Of a DNA stretch of 64,000 nucleotides, positions 18,128 through 27,377 are shown piece by piece (the stretch's first letter is position 1; each line of letters starts with the position of its first letter). The notes under the pieces are model-generated. The model was not told where the DNA came from. It searched no databases and saw nothing but the letters and a program-made list of their open reading frames with translations. The position numbers and the translations under genes are program-made. The stretch lies in the NCBI RefSeq assembly GCF_004770145.1, contig NZ_RQFW01000010.1, positions 254,001-318,000 of the forward strand, read 5' to 3'. This DNA comes from Leptospira bourretii (GTDB taxonomy: Bacteria; Spirochaetota; Leptospiria; Leptospirales; Leptospiraceae).

Positions 18128-18972
18128 TTCTATTTTTATTTTATTTTGGGGCCTGTCTCAGAGGGCCCATTCCTTCCCGCCAAACTCCAGTTTCATACCA
18201 GTTTCCTAAATCTAAAACTTTACCTCCTCATACCAGTATCAAAATCATCGATACAGGAACTCACCTTCTGCTTTCGGGAATCAAATCGGACCAGGGTACA
18301 AACTCTTTTTTGTGGGATACTGGATCGGAATTGAGTTTTTATGAATCGGGCGGTACAGAAGAAAGTTCAACTTTCGCTCTCGGTGGACAAAGTTTTACGC
18401 TAAAGAATATGAAGGGAATTTTACCCAAGTCCATGCCGGGGCTTCTCGGAATCGATTTTTTTTCGGAGAATTGTATTTTCTGGTTGGGAGAAGAGTTAAA
18501 ACGGTTTCCCAAGGATTCCCCATTCTGTGAACATCCGGATGCTTATCTTTCTACTGATTTTAAATTTCTGAATACAAAAAAGAAAGGGAAGAATCTTTAT
18601 CTAGAATTTGAATATCCTGAAGGACGCAGATCCTTTGCAGAGATAGACACAGGAGCTTCCTTAAACCTTTTACCCGAAGGCCCGAATGACCTGTTTCTTG
18701 GAGAAAAGAAGGTTTTTCTTGCAGGAAATAGAATCAAAACGGCAAACCATATGGAATCGGCATCTCCTTTCTATTTAGTGACTATATCAGGGATTCGGGA
18801 AGAATACAAACAAGTCCAATATCTCACAGGAATTTCACTTGAGAATTTCCTTTTGCCGGGGGACAAGGATAGGGAAGAGGTTTGGGTGATCGGACTCGAC
18901 ATCCTCCGGACTCGTCCCTTGTTTTGGGACTTCACTCGGGGGCGTGTAGGAATTGTTCATTCCAAAAACTAA
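18091..18972 (+). CDS. lipoprotein with two aspartic-protease-like DTG motifs
   Basis: An exported protein of about 293 residues. I take the ATG at 18091; the frame is open to a TTG at 18070. The signal peptide ends in LFYFGAC, a spirochaetal lipobox. The mature part has two lobes, each with an aspartic-protease-type signature: WDTGSELS in the first and EIDTGASLNLL in the second, and lobe ends with hydrophobic-hydrophobic-Gly patterns (GLLGIDFF; VIGLDILR). This is the arrangement of pepsin/retropepsin-like folds, which is uncommon in bacterial lipoproteins. Proteolytic activity is an inference. The gene lies 1 base before mnmA. Confidence 0.65.
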   Translation: MYKLSLYQKVSVVLFLFYFGACLRGPIPSRQTPVSYQFPKSKTLPPHTSIKIIDTGTHLLLSGIKSDQGTNSFLWDTGSELSFYESGGTEESSTFALGGQSFTLKNMKGILPKSMPGLLGIDFFSENCIFWLGEELKRFPKDSPFCEHPDAYLSTDFKFLNTKKKGKNLYLEFEYPEGRRSFAEIDTGASLNLLPEGPNDLFLGEKKVFLAGNRIKTANHMESASPFYLVTISGIREEYKQVQYLTGISLENFLLPGDKDREEVWVIGLDILRTRPLFWDFTRGRVGIVHSKN

Positions 18973-18973
18973 G

Positions 18974-20116
18974 GTGAAAGAAAAAGAAAAAATCATAGTG
19001 GCGATGAGTGGTGGGGTAGATAGCGCTGTAGCCGCAGGGCTTCTGATGGAAGCAGGTTACGATGTGATCGGTGTCAACCTACGTACTTGGGAATATGAAG
19101 CACCAGCCTGCGATACCACTAAAAAATCCTGTTGTTCTCCCGAAGACATTCGAGATGCCCGCGATGTTGGTCTTTCTTTAAACATTCCGTTTTATGTAAT
19201 CAAAATGGAAAAGGTGTTTGGGGAACGAGTCATCGAACGTTTTATTAATGATTATAAAGATGGAAGGACACCAAACCCTTGTGTAGAATGTAACACCTTT
19301 GTGAAGTTTGGTGCTCTTTTTGAACAAGCAAAAACATTGGGAATCGAAAAAATTGCTACTGGTCATTATGCTCGTGTTATAGAAGTAGATGGACGATATG
19401 CAATTCGAAACGCAGTGGACATGAAAAAAAATCAAGCGTACTATTTGTACGGTTTGTCCCAAGAAAATATTAAAAATACAGTTTTTCCACTTGGTGAAAT
19501 GGACAAAGCACAGGTGCGTGAAATTGCAAAACGAATGGGCCTCCCAGTGGCTGAAAAACCGGAATCACAAGAAATTTGTTTTATTCCAGAAAATGATTAT
19601 AGAACTTTTTTAAAGAAGAAGGGAATGGAATTCACTCCTGGTTTTTTTAAATTAGCATCTGGACAAATCATTGGCAAACACCAAGGAAAAGAAGGGTTTA
19701 CCATCGGTCAAAGAAAGGGACTTGGGATTGCATGGAAAAATCCACTTTATGTTTTATCCATTGAAGATGATGGAACTGTTGTCCTTGGAGAAGAAGAGGA
19801 AACTGTTTCCGAATCTTTTATTTTAGAAGAAGTTACTTACCAAGCCTTATCTCCTATGGAAGTGGGTGAATCAAAAGAAATGAGAGTCCAAATCCGATAC
19901 AGAAGTGCACCTGTTCACTGTAAGGTGACTGCTCTTGGTGATACCTGGAAAGTTGAATTTTTAGAAGATGTAAAAAGTGTAACTCCGGGACAGTCGGCCA
20001 CCTTTTATGATACAAATGGTGATTATCTACTCGCAGGAGGGATCATTCAAAAAGGTTCTATCACAAGAAAGGTAAAAACAAATTTTCTTTTAGAGGCAGA
20101 GAGCGTTACCATTTGA
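18974..20116 (+). CDS. mnmA: tRNA-specific 2-thiouridylase MnmA
   Basis: Thiolates U34 of Lys, Glu and Gln tRNAs using ATP and a relayed persulphide sulphur. The PP-loop motif AMSGGVDSAVA is at about residues 11-21; the two catalytic cysteines are in TPNPCVECN and ESQEICFIPE; TGHYAR is also present. I use the GTG at 18974, 1 base after the upstream stop and with AAGG in front, rather than the TTG at 18953 that overlaps that gene. The length, 380 residues, is normal. Its stop overlaps the next start as TTGA. Confidence 0.95.
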   Translation: MKEKEKIIVAMSGGVDSAVAAGLLMEAGYDVIGVNLRTWEYEAPACDTTKKSCCSPEDIRDARDVGLSLNIPFYVIKMEKVFGERVIERFINDYKDGRTPNPCVECNTFVKFGALFEQAKTLGIEKIATGHYARVIEVDGRYAIRNAVDMKKNQAYYLYGLSQENIKNTVFPLGEMDKAQVREIAKRMGLPVAEKPESQEICFIPENDYRTFLKKKGMEFTPGFFKLASGQIIGKHQGKEGFTIGQRKGLGIAWKNPLYVLSIEDDGTVVLGEEEETVSESFILEEVTYQALSPMEVGESKEMRVQIRYRSAPVHCKVTALGDTWKVEFLEDVKSVTPGQSATFYDTNGDYLLAGGIIQKGSITRKVKTNFLLEAESVTI

Positions 20117-22365
20117 AATCGGTAGAAGGCAAAACTATTCTCATTATCGGCGGGGGATTGTTACAGGTCCCCATCATCCAAACTGCAAAAACCATGCGAC
20201 TCCATACAGTTGTTGCCGATATGAATCCATCTTCGATTGGTTTTCAAATTGCGGATGAAGCCATTGTCATGTCCACAAAGGACGTTGAAGGAATGGTTCG
20301 GGAATCTAAAAAATTTGCGCAAAACTCCCAAATTCATGGGGTGATTACTGCTGGAACCGATGCGAGTATGACGGTTGCTGCTGTGGCTTCCGCTTTACAA
20401 CTTCCGGGAATCCGATTTGTAGATGCAGAAGCAGCATCTAACAAAGTAAAGATGCGCCAAAGATTAAAAGAGTTTGGAATGCCAATCCCTCGTTTTGCAG
20501 CTGTTTGGTCTTTACAGGATGCTAAAGATGCTCTGGATTCATTGACTTTTCCTCTAGTGATGAAACCGGCTGACAATATGGGTGCTCGTGGGGTCATTAA
20601 GGTAAATCATAAAGATGACCTTCCAACTGCATTTCGTCATGCCAAAAGATTTTGTCCTACAGGTGAATTGATTTTAGAAGAATATATGGAAGGTCCTGAA
20701 CTTTCTGTGGATGCTTTGGCTTTCCAAGGTCAAATTCGAATGACGGGGATTGCCGACAGGATCATCGAACGGGAACCTTATTTTATTGAAGTAGGGCATA
20801 ACATGCCTTCTGCGATGTCCAAAGAAGTTTTGGATGAAGTGGAACGGGTGATGGCCGGTGGGATGCGAGCACTTGGAATCCATCTTGGGGCAGGTAAGGG
20901 AGACATTAAGGTTACAAAGGACGGAGTCAAAATTGGAGAAATCGCAGCAAGGCTCTCTGGTGGCTTTATGTCGGCATTTACTTATCCTTTATCCACAGGG
21001 GTGAACTTAAACAGAGCTGCACTGTTGATATCTCTAGGTGAAACTCCGGATAATTTGGATCCTGTTTTGTCGAGAGTGTCCATCGAACGTTCGTTACTTT
21101 CAAAACCTGGAAAACTAGTTTCGATTGGTGGAGTAGAAGAAACTAAAAAAATCGACGGTGTGTCTGAGGTTTTTATCCAATCCAAACCTGGTGATATCAT
21201 TAAAGAACCTACAAATAATATTGATAAGTCGGGGCATGTAATCATTGTAGCTGAAAATTTGAAAGAAGCGAATCTTGTTTTTGAAAAGGTAAAACAAACA
21301 ATTCGATTTGAAGTGGATGAACAATTTTCGATTACCGAAAAGGAAATAGGCGACCAAGCACGAATTCGGTTTGGAAAAGATATTTGTTGGGTTTGCAAAC
21401 AATGTGACGGTAGCAATTGTGCCTCTGGGATTCCGGGTATGGGTGGAGTGGGCCGTATGGAAACCTTCCATGACAACAGCGTTGCTCTTTCCGAATATTC
21501 GATAGTACCTGGTTACATTCGGGACCATGTATTTCCTGAAATCCAAACTCAGTTTTTAGGTTATGATTTAAAAACACCGATTATGGCTGCTCCCATGACA
21601 GGGGTGGGAACCAACATGAACTTTGTGATGACAGACGCAGATTATGCCAATCTTGTGGTTCGTTCCTTTGTTCAAAATGGAAGTCTCGCTTGGCTTGGTG
21701 ATGGTGCTTCTCCAGATAAATATAAAATCATGTTGGAAGCTTTGAAAAAAGCATCTGGAAAAGGAATTTTAATCTGTAAACCTAGAGAAGATGAATCCAT
21801 GTTACTTGACCGGTTTTTAGAAGCTGAAGCGGACGGAGTGTTCGCTTTAGGAATGGACATTGATGCCGTAAATTTTAAAACAATGGTACAAAAGAACTTA
21901 TCAAGTATCACAAGACCTTTGGAACGTTTGATCAAACTCAAAGAAAAAACAAAATTACCGTTTATCCTCAAAGGCATTATGAACCCAGAAGATGCGAAAC
22001 TAGCTTTGGAAGGTGGATTTTCTGCCATCGTGGTTTCGAATCATGGAGGAAGGGTTTTGGATGGAATGCCCGGAACAGCAAGGGTTCTACCTAAAATTGC
22101 AGAAGCAGTTAAGGGAAAAATTCCTTTGTTAGTGGATGGAGGCATTCGTTCGGGAATGGATGTTTTTAAAATGTTGGCTTTAGGCGCAGATCTTGTCCTT
22201 CTCGGAAGGCCTGTTGCCATTTCGCTTGTTGGTGGTGAGGAAGCCGGGATTCGTTTTCTTTTACAAAAATATTCGGAAGAACTAAAACAATCTATGAGTG
22301 TTACCGGAGCCAAAACTTTGGTGGACATCAAGCGAACGATGTTGCTTCATAAACTTCACGGTTGA
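20113..22365 (+). CDS. fusion of ATP-grasp ligase and FMN-dependent alpha-hydroxy-acid oxidase-like domain
   Basis: A 750-residue two-part protein. Residues about 8-400 form an ATP-grasp enzyme like carboxylate-amine ligases: IIGGGLLQVP start, VMKPADNMGARGV, LILEEYMEGPELSVD and the metal/ATP stretch GEIAARLSGGF. Residues about 420-750 are an FMN-dependent alpha-hydroxy-acid oxidase-like domain with CX2CX2CX4C (C425, C428, C431, C436) followed by GIPGMGG, the FMN lysine K620 (FILKGIMNPEDA), active-site SNHGGR (His644) and DGGIRSG. The Cys stretch matches a known subfamily of such oxidases. The start is TTG in a TTGA overlap with mnmA. The substrate is unknown; a ligation product that the second domain oxidises is one idea. 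Confidence 0.85.
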   Translation: MKSVEGKTILIIGGGLLQVPIIQTAKTMRLHTVVADMNPSSIGFQIADEAIVMSTKDVEGMVRESKKFAQNSQIHGVITAGTDASMTVAAVASALQLPGIRFVDAEAASNKVKMRQRLKEFGMPIPRFAAVWSLQDAKDALDSLTFPLVMKPADNMGARGVIKVNHKDDLPTAFRHAKRFCPTGELILEEYMEGPELSVDALAFQGQIRMTGIADRIIEREPYFIEVGHNMPSAMSKEVLDEVERVMAGGMRALGIHLGAGKGDIKVTKDGVKIGEIAARLSGGFMSAFTYPLSTGVNLNRAALLISLGETPDNLDPVLSRVSIERSLLSKPGKLVSIGGVEETKKIDGVSEVFIQSKPGDIIKEPTNNIDKSGHVIIVAENLKEANLVFEKVKQTIRFEVDEQFSITEKEIGDQARIRFGKDICWVCKQCDGSNCASGIPGMGGVGRMETFHDNSVALSEYSIVPGYIRDHVFPEIQTQFLGYDLKTPIMAAPMTGVGTNMNFVMTDADYANLVVRSFVQNGSLAWLGDGASPDKYKIMLEALKKASGKGILICKPREDESMLLDRFLEAEADGVFALGMDIDAVNFKTMVQKNLSSITRPLERLIKLKEKTKLPFILKGIMNPEDAKLALEGGFSAIVVSNHGGRVLDGMPGTARVLPKIAEAVKGKIPLLVDGGIRSGMDVFKMLALGADLVLLGRPVAISLVGGEEAGIRFLLQKYSEELKQSMSVTGAKTLVDIKRTMLLHKLHG

Positions 22366-22367
22366 TT

Positions 22368-23594
22368 ATGGATAAGGAAATCAAAGATCCCGAAGGTATT
22401 TTAAAGGTAATTACCGCTTTATTCGGTAAACTCCCTGCATACATTATCAATTCAGAAAAAGAATATCCAGTAAAGATCATTGCCTTAAAAAATAAAGCTC
22501 TCATCATCAACACCAATCTAAAATTTCCAAGTAGGGATCGGATCCTTACTGTTGTCCATAATGGCAGTAAGTTTTTGGCTCATTTTATTGTTGCTGGTGG
22601 TGACGGAAACGGAGTTGAGATATTAACTCCTGTTAAAATACAAATTACTCCTGCTTCGAGACAGAGCTCAAGGGTTGATACAAGCCAAATCCAATCTGGG
22701 ATGGTGGTTTCCAATATCATCAACGTCAATGACGTATCCAAAGCAATTGGTTTTGATGATAAAAAAGTAGACGCAATCCTTCTTGCATACCGAGCCAAAC
22801 TCACAAAAGCATTTCCTTTATCCTCTATCTTCTTTGCTGGTCGTATGGACAATCGACTGCGACTCATGCACCACTACGATAAGGATATTTTTATAATCGA
22901 TCGTAAGGAGAAATCTTCTGCTTCCGCAGATTTTTTTCCTTTTGATGAATACTTAAGAATTTTCGATAGTTCTAAAATTCCTGACACCTATACTTCTGAA
23001 ATTTGTGTCCCAATCAAATACAAAGGTTATGTACATCTTGGATATGTACAAGTTTTATCAGAAAAACCACTCGACTTTGAAATTTATAAACAAATTCAAA
23101 CATTTGCAAATGCAGTGAGTCGCGATATCATAAGCACGGGAGTTTTCCAAGAATCACGTGATGTTTGTCAGGTAATGGATTTAAGTATGGGTGGTATTAG
23201 TTTCATCCATGCACCATCCAGATCATTTTCTAGATCAGTCACTCTAAACGGAACCATACTTTTTGATTTAAATTTGGAAAGTGGAAAAAGAGTTACCATC
23301 CGCGGGATCATCAAAAACATCCGTAACCAAGAAACCAATTTTCGGGTTGGTTGCCAGTTCTACAACCTAACAGAAAAAGACGTAGAGGTTTTGGAAGCCT
23401 TCCTAAATGTAGAAAAGGAAGAATCTCCAGCAGTTGAAACACCAATGGAAGCACAAGAGTCCAATGCTGATATTGGAGATGAAAACAAAGAGGATACAAG
23501 TTCTGTGATTGGCACTGTGGATGAACCGGATGATCCTTTTGGTGGTGCCATGGATTCCGAACTCACTTCCGAAGAACCAAGCCCCGAATCTTAA
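22368..23594 (+). CDS. PilZ-type protein with an inserted domain
   Basis: A protein of about 408 residues. The cyclic di-GMP-type motif RxxxR occurs as RQSSR at about residues 98-102, but the matching DxSxGG (DLSMGG) is near residue 270. Thus either a PilZ barrel is interrupted by about 160 residues of GAF-like or unknown sequence, or only the C-terminal motif is PilZ. The last ~60 residues are acidic and probably disordered. I use the ATG at 22368; a TTG at 22362 would give another TTGA overlap with the fusion gene. It resembles leptospiral PilZ-like proteins of unknown role, by recall. It is followed by a pseudouridine synthase 1 base later. Confidence 0.65.
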   Translation: MDKEIKDPEGILKVITALFGKLPAYIINSEKEYPVKIIALKNKALIINTNLKFPSRDRILTVVHNGSKFLAHFIVAGGDGNGVEILTPVKIQITPASRQSSRVDTSQIQSGMVVSNIINVNDVSKAIGFDDKKVDAILLAYRAKLTKAFPLSSIFFAGRMDNRLRLMHHYDKDIFIIDRKEKSSASADFFPFDEYLRIFDSSKIPDTYTSEICVPIKYKGYVHLGYVQVLSEKPLDFEIYKQIQTFANAVSRDIISTGVFQESRDVCQVMDLSMGGISFIHAPSRSFSRSVTLNGTILFDLNLESGKRVTIRGIIKNIRNQETNFRVGCQFYNLTEKDVEVLEAFLNVEKEESPAVETPMEAQESNADIGDENKEDTSSVIGTVDEPDDPFGGAMDSELTSEEPSPES

Positions 23595-23595
23595 A

Positions 23596-24552
23596 GTGTC
23601 TTCTTACCAATCATTGATCCGTTATCCATATACGGGAAAAACGGTCCTTGCTTTCCTTACCACGAAATTCCCATACCATAGTCAGGATGAATGGCAATAT
23701 TTATTGGATATGGGCCGCATCCAAGTCAGAGGAAATGTGGCAAGTGCGGAACTTGTACTCCAGGAAGGGGACAGTGTTGTTTACGAACCCATCCCTGGCC
23801 GGATACAGGAGCCAGAAGTAGATACTGGTTATACGGTTTTAAAAGAAACCGAAGAATTCCTTTTTATCGATAAACCAGGAAACCTACCCATGCACCCGGC
23901 TGGAAGATACCGTACAAGAACTCTATTGAATCTTTTGGAAGAAATCTATCCTCTAGTGATCCCTGTACATAGGTTGGACCGTGAGACCTCAGGGATTGTG
24001 ATTTTTGCAAAATCTGAAGAGAGTCGCACTTGGCTCCAAAAGAAATTTGAAAAGAGAGAAGTGAAAAAAGAATACCTGGCTGTGGTTCGGGGAAAATTTC
24101 CTAAACCAATGTTTTTAGATGGTTTTCTTGGGAAAAATATAGATTCAGCAATCCGAAAAAAAATGAAGTTTTCTCTGGAAGAGTTTTCCGATTCAAAATT
24201 TGTTTCTACTGAATTGATTCCCTTAGAATTTTCTGATTCACAAAACGTAAGTTTGGTGCTTGTGCGGCCAGTAACAGGTAGAATCCATCAAATTCGAGTG
24301 AGTCTCCTTTACCTCGGTTATCCGATTCTTGGGGATAAATTGTATGGTCCACGAGAAACTATGTTTTTGGATTTTGTCCAATCGGGACTTTCACCTTCTT
24401 TATTAGAAGAACTTGGAGCAGAAAGGCAAATTTTACATGCGCATAGCATAAGTTATCTGGATGATCGGACTGGTGAAAAGATCAAAGTGCGGTCAAATCC
24501 TTTAAAAGAAATTCGAACCTTCTTCCCAAATTATGAAGACTATGTCCCATAG
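23596..24552 (+). CDS. RluA-family pseudouridine synthase
   Basis: A 318-residue RNA pseudouridine synthase with an N-terminal S4-like RNA-binding part (about residues 15-75) and a catalytic domain with HRLDRETSG, where D138 is the catalytic aspartate. GRIHQIRVS and GDKLYG complete the family marks. Which uridine in rRNA or tRNA is modified cannot be told. The GTG at 23596 sits 1 base after the PilZ stop; the frame is open further upstream, but that part overlaps the PilZ gene. Confidence 0.88.
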   Translation: MSSYQSLIRYPYTGKTVLAFLTTKFPYHSQDEWQYLLDMGRIQVRGNVASAELVLQEGDSVVYEPIPGRIQEPEVDTGYTVLKETEEFLFIDKPGNLPMHPAGRYRTRTLLNLLEEIYPLVIPVHRLDRETSGIVIFAKSEESRTWLQKKFEKREVKKEYLAVVRGKFPKPMFLDGFLGKNIDSAIRKKMKFSLEEFSDSKFVSTELIPLEFSDSQNVSLVLVRPVTGRIHQIRVSLLYLGYPILGDKLYGPRETMFLDFVQSGLSPSLLEELGAERQILHAHSISYLDDRTGEKIKVRSNPLKEIRTFFPNYEDYVP

Positions 24553-24620
24553 CTTTCAATAAAAAATCCAATTTAAGATTCGCCTTTCCTCCGATCTTTC
24601 TATAAAGAGAGAGGAGGCTT

Positions 24621-25787
24621 TTGCAAAGGATGGCAGGAGCAGGCAGACTATTAAAGGATTCCGATAAAATTGTATTTGGTGAGTTTTGGACAGCAAAACA
24701 ACGCCAAGGACATCCAATTCATCATACCGTAAGTTATAGAGCATCATTTAAGCCGGAACTTCCTTCTTTTTTTATGAAGGAATTCTTAAAAAAGAAAAAT
24801 AGGGTCGTCTACGATCCGTTTGGTGGAAGGGGAACTACGGCCATTCAAGCAAATATTGAAGGTCATGTGGCAGTTCATAATGATATTCATCCGTTGTCTA
24901 TTTTTCTTGCGAGTGCGAGACAATATGTTCCTAAACTAGAAGACTTGGAAAAAAAGTTGAATTCTTTGGATTTGGATAAGGAAGTTGAAGATGAACCTTT
25001 TGATATAAACTTACTTCCTTTTTTTCATCCGCGCACTCTCAAAGAAATTAAAAATCTGAAAAAATATATGGCAGAAGATTTGTCAGTAGAGATGAAGTTT
25101 ATTTCACTGATTGCATTATCTCGTTTGCATGGGCATAGCACTGGATTTTTTTCTGTTTATACTTTTCCACAAGTTTCCATCCCACCGGAAGCACAGGCGA
25201 AAAACAATGTCAAACGTGGGCAAACCCCGGAATACAGGCCAATCAAACCTCGAATTTATCAAAAAATGAAACGGGATTTGGCTCTTCCCATTCCTCCGTT
25301 TTATCATGAATTTTCAAAAAACAATTTGTATTCACTGAATTCAGCGAACTCGGTACCTAATGTAGAATCAGAATCAGTCGATTTGATTGTGACTTCTCCG
25401 CCTTTTCTTGATAAGGTGGACTATGAAGGTGACAACTGGTTACGTCACTGGTTTCTTGACATTCAAAAATCGAAAGATAGAAAACTAAGTATCTTTAGCA
25501 ATCTCAGTGATTGGAATGCATTCATTCGTTCAACTTTAAAGGAATCAGCAAGGGTTCTAAAAAAAGGTTCCTATATGGTAATGGAAGTAGGTGAAGTCAA
25601 AAAAGGAAATTCCATTCTTTATTTGGATGAAGATGTGGTACGGATGGCGGAAGGGACTGGTCTTGTCTGGAATAAAACATATGTCCATACCCAAAGTTTC
25701 ACAAAACTATCCAATTGTTGGCAGGTTTCTAACAACGAAAAAGGGACAAATTCCAATCGCTGTGTGGTTTTACGAAAGGTTTTATAA
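24621..25787 (+). CDS. DNA methyltransferase-like protein (N4/N6 amino-methylase type)
   Basis: A 388-residue protein with the SAM-binding motif DPFGGRGTT (65-73) and, later, the catalytic motif TSPPF (about 258-262) typical of amino-group DNA methylases of the DPF/SPP type. Between them lies about 185 residues with no known fold, including HHT and EAQAKNN. No restriction endonuclease or specificity gene lies nearby, so it would be an orphan methylase or may act on another nucleic acid. A TTG at 24621 follows AGGAGG at close spacing; the ATG at 24630 is an alternative. Confidence 0.75.
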   Translation: MQRMAGAGRLLKDSDKIVFGEFWTAKQRQGHPIHHTVSYRASFKPELPSFFMKEFLKKKNRVVYDPFGGRGTTAIQANIEGHVAVHNDIHPLSIFLASARQYVPKLEDLEKKLNSLDLDKEVEDEPFDINLLPFFHPRTLKEIKNLKKYMAEDLSVEMKFISLIALSRLHGHSTGFFSVYTFPQVSIPPEAQAKNNVKRGQTPEYRPIKPRIYQKMKRDLALPIPPFYHEFSKNNLYSLNSANSVPNVESESVDLIVTSPPFLDKVDYEGDNWLRHWFLDIQKSKDRKLSIFSNLSDWNAFIRSTLKESARVLKKGSYMVMEVGEVKKGNSILYLDEDVVRMAEGTGLVWNKTYVHTQSFTKLSNCWQVSNNEKGTNSNRCVVLRKVL

Positions 25788-25800
25788 GTCTAATCATTGT

Positions 25801-26229
25801 ATGAAACAAATTCGTTTTTTGGTTCTCTTTTCTTTTTTGGTAACTTTGTTTTTCGTTGTTAGTAATCATTTAGGATCTGGACTCAGTGCCGATCCTTTGG
25901 ATTCACATCCAATAGAAATTTCGATCAAACAGAAATCCGCTGGCAAGTATGAGTTGGAATTGTTTTTACCAAAAGACTTTGGGTTCCAGATGGAAGCACC
26001 TCACCGTATTTTTTTGTCAGGCACAGATGGACTAAAGGTTTTGAATGCAGACTTAAAACTAAAAGGGCCAATCCATCACAAAAAAACTGAATACTTTGAA
26101 TTTGTAAAACCCTTGACCTTCCAAGTGGAAGGAAAGGGGAAGTTACAGTTGGATGCGAAATTGTTTTATTGTAACTTTGTGAAAAACATTTGTATCCCCG
26201 CTAAGGTGAACAAATCATTCTCCATTTAA
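25801..26229 (+). CDS. exported protein resembling the N-terminal domain of DsbD
   Basis: A 142-residue protein with an N-terminal signal or membrane segment (residues about 5-25) and a beta-rich exported part. Near the end, FYCNFVKNICIPAK has two cysteines spaced six apart followed by a Pro, like the Cys pair in the periplasmic N-terminal domain of DsbD (GCADAGLCYPP type). A thiol-transfer or structural role is inferred. The ATG at 25801 is used; the open frame extends upstream into the methylase gene but without a signal peptide. No dsbD transmembrane part follows. Confidence 0.62.
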   Translation: MKQIRFLVLFSFLVTLFFVVSNHLGSGLSADPLDSHPIEISIKQKSAGKYELELFLPKDFGFQMEAPHRIFLSGTDGLKVLNADLKLKGPIHHKKTEYFEFVKPLTFQVEGKGKLQLDAKLFYCNFVKNICIPAKVNKSFSI

Positions 26230-26243
26230 CAAATATTAGAACT

Positions 26244-26672
26244 TTATTCTAAGTCTTTGGTTACCAGGCGTTTCAAGTTGGATTTTTGAATTTGGTATAA
26301 GAAAAAATACCTCCCTCCAACAGAAACGTTTTTATCGACAATCTTACCTTCTTTGGAAATATCGCGGAGTTCCTTTCTTCCCTTCTCAGAGAGATTAGGG
26401 ATCGTATATGTTTTTAATAAGTTCAGAGACTTTTGTTCGGCAATTGTTTTTGCTTCTTCGGTTCGTTCTGATTCGGAGGGAAGAACACTAGATACAGCAA
26501 CTTGGAATAAGGATTCAGAAAGAAATCCTTCCTTTGCTTTCGTAAATTCTAAAATTACTTCGTTTTCAGTATCTTTGGTTTGTGAGACTTCTTTTGTTTC
26601 TTTGGATTTACAACTCCAAACGAAAACAAGAATTGCGAAAGAAAGGATCATCCTTGATAAAGTTTTGTTCAT
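26244..26672 (-). CDS. lipoprotein of unknown function
   Basis: A 142-residue exported protein. The signal peptide ends in FVWSC (Cys21), followed by a Lys/Glu/Ser/Thr-rich linker and a small helical domain with ISKEGKIVD and GGRYFFLYQIQ. I recognise no family. It lies directly downstream of another exported gene (start at 26672, stop of the neighbour at 26673), so the two are a likely operon whose products may act together. It converges on the DsbD-like gene. Confidence 0.65.
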   Translation of the reverse strand: MNKTLSRMILSFAILVFVWSCKSKETKEVSQTKDTENEVILEFTKAKEGFLSESLFQVAVSSVLPSESERTEEAKTIAEQKSLNLLKTYTIPNLSEKGRKELRDISKEGKIVDKNVSVGGRYFFLYQIQKSNLKRLVTKDLE

Positions 26673-27356
26673 TTACAGTTTCCTAGGTTCTAAAAGCGGA
26701 GTTTTCTCCACACGTTCCATTAATTTAGGTTGGATATTTCGGAATAGGAAAGCACATTTTGTGCGATCAGAATAATCTTCTTTATAAAGAACAAGGCCAT
26801 CAAAGAACCAAGCGAAGTTATGAATGTTTTCGATTGTGTTCTCTTTTTGCATTTGGGGATTCCCTTTAACTTCGCCTAGGCTCTGTCCGGAGGATTGTGT
26901 CTGCAGTGAATTTGTAGCGGTTTGTCCTTGGATCGTCTGCGAATTTGTAGCGGAAGTAGTCGGTGTCACTTGAGTAGCGGAAGTGGCACCAGTTGCGGAA
27001 GTCATTTGTGGTGCATTGGCGATGAGCCGAGCTTGCCTGTCCTTTCCTTCCAAAGATTTTGAGTATTCATCAAAGCCTTCGCCGAATCTGTGTTTTTGTC
27101 TTTGGATTTGTATGAGGAAGGGCAGAGCCAGTCGCTCTCTTTCCACAAAAGCTCTTTGTTTGCAATCATTCCGACGGGCAATCCCTGAGACCTCTTTATA
27201 CGTTACCGGAATTTCCACTTTGATTTGAAAAAATTCTCGAGAAATAAAACCTTCGTCACTTTCATTTTGGAGAGCTCGTTCCACATAACTGGGATCGGCG
27301 ATGGTAAAGAGGCGACACGAACATAGGAGACTTAAAATTAGAAGTTTACGAACCAT
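26673..27356 (-). CDS. exported protein with Thr/Ser/Gln-rich segment, unknown
   Basis: About 227 residues from the ATG at 27356; the frame is open to a TTG at 27368. The N terminus is a hydrophobic signal ending in LLCSC, a possible lipobox. Residues about 110-165 are almost only Thr, Ser, Ala, Gln and Asn in near-repeats (SATGATSATQV, SATNSQT), encoded by repeated DNA around 26930-27000. Flanking parts are ordinary and contain Cys residues. No family is recognised. It shares a run with the lipoprotein downstream and is divergent from the M16 protease. Confidence 0.65.
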   Translation of the reverse strand: MVRKLLILSLLCSCRLFTIADPSYVERALQNESDEGFISREFFQIKVEIPVTYKEVSGIARRNDCKQRAFVERERLALPFLIQIQRQKHRFGEGFDEYSKSLEGKDRQARLIANAPQMTSATGATSATQVTPTTSATNSQTIQGQTATNSLQTQSSGQSLGEVKGNPQMQKENTIENIHNFAWFFDGLVLYKEDYSDRTKCAFLFRNIQPKLMERVEKTPLLEPRKL

Positions 27357-27377
27357 TTCCAACTTCAAGACTAGTAG

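Noticed and set aside
26236..26252. Inverted repeat TTAGAA-N5-TTCTAA between two convergent genes
   Set aside because: Six weak AT-rich pairs without a T-tract; overlaps the lipoprotein stop.
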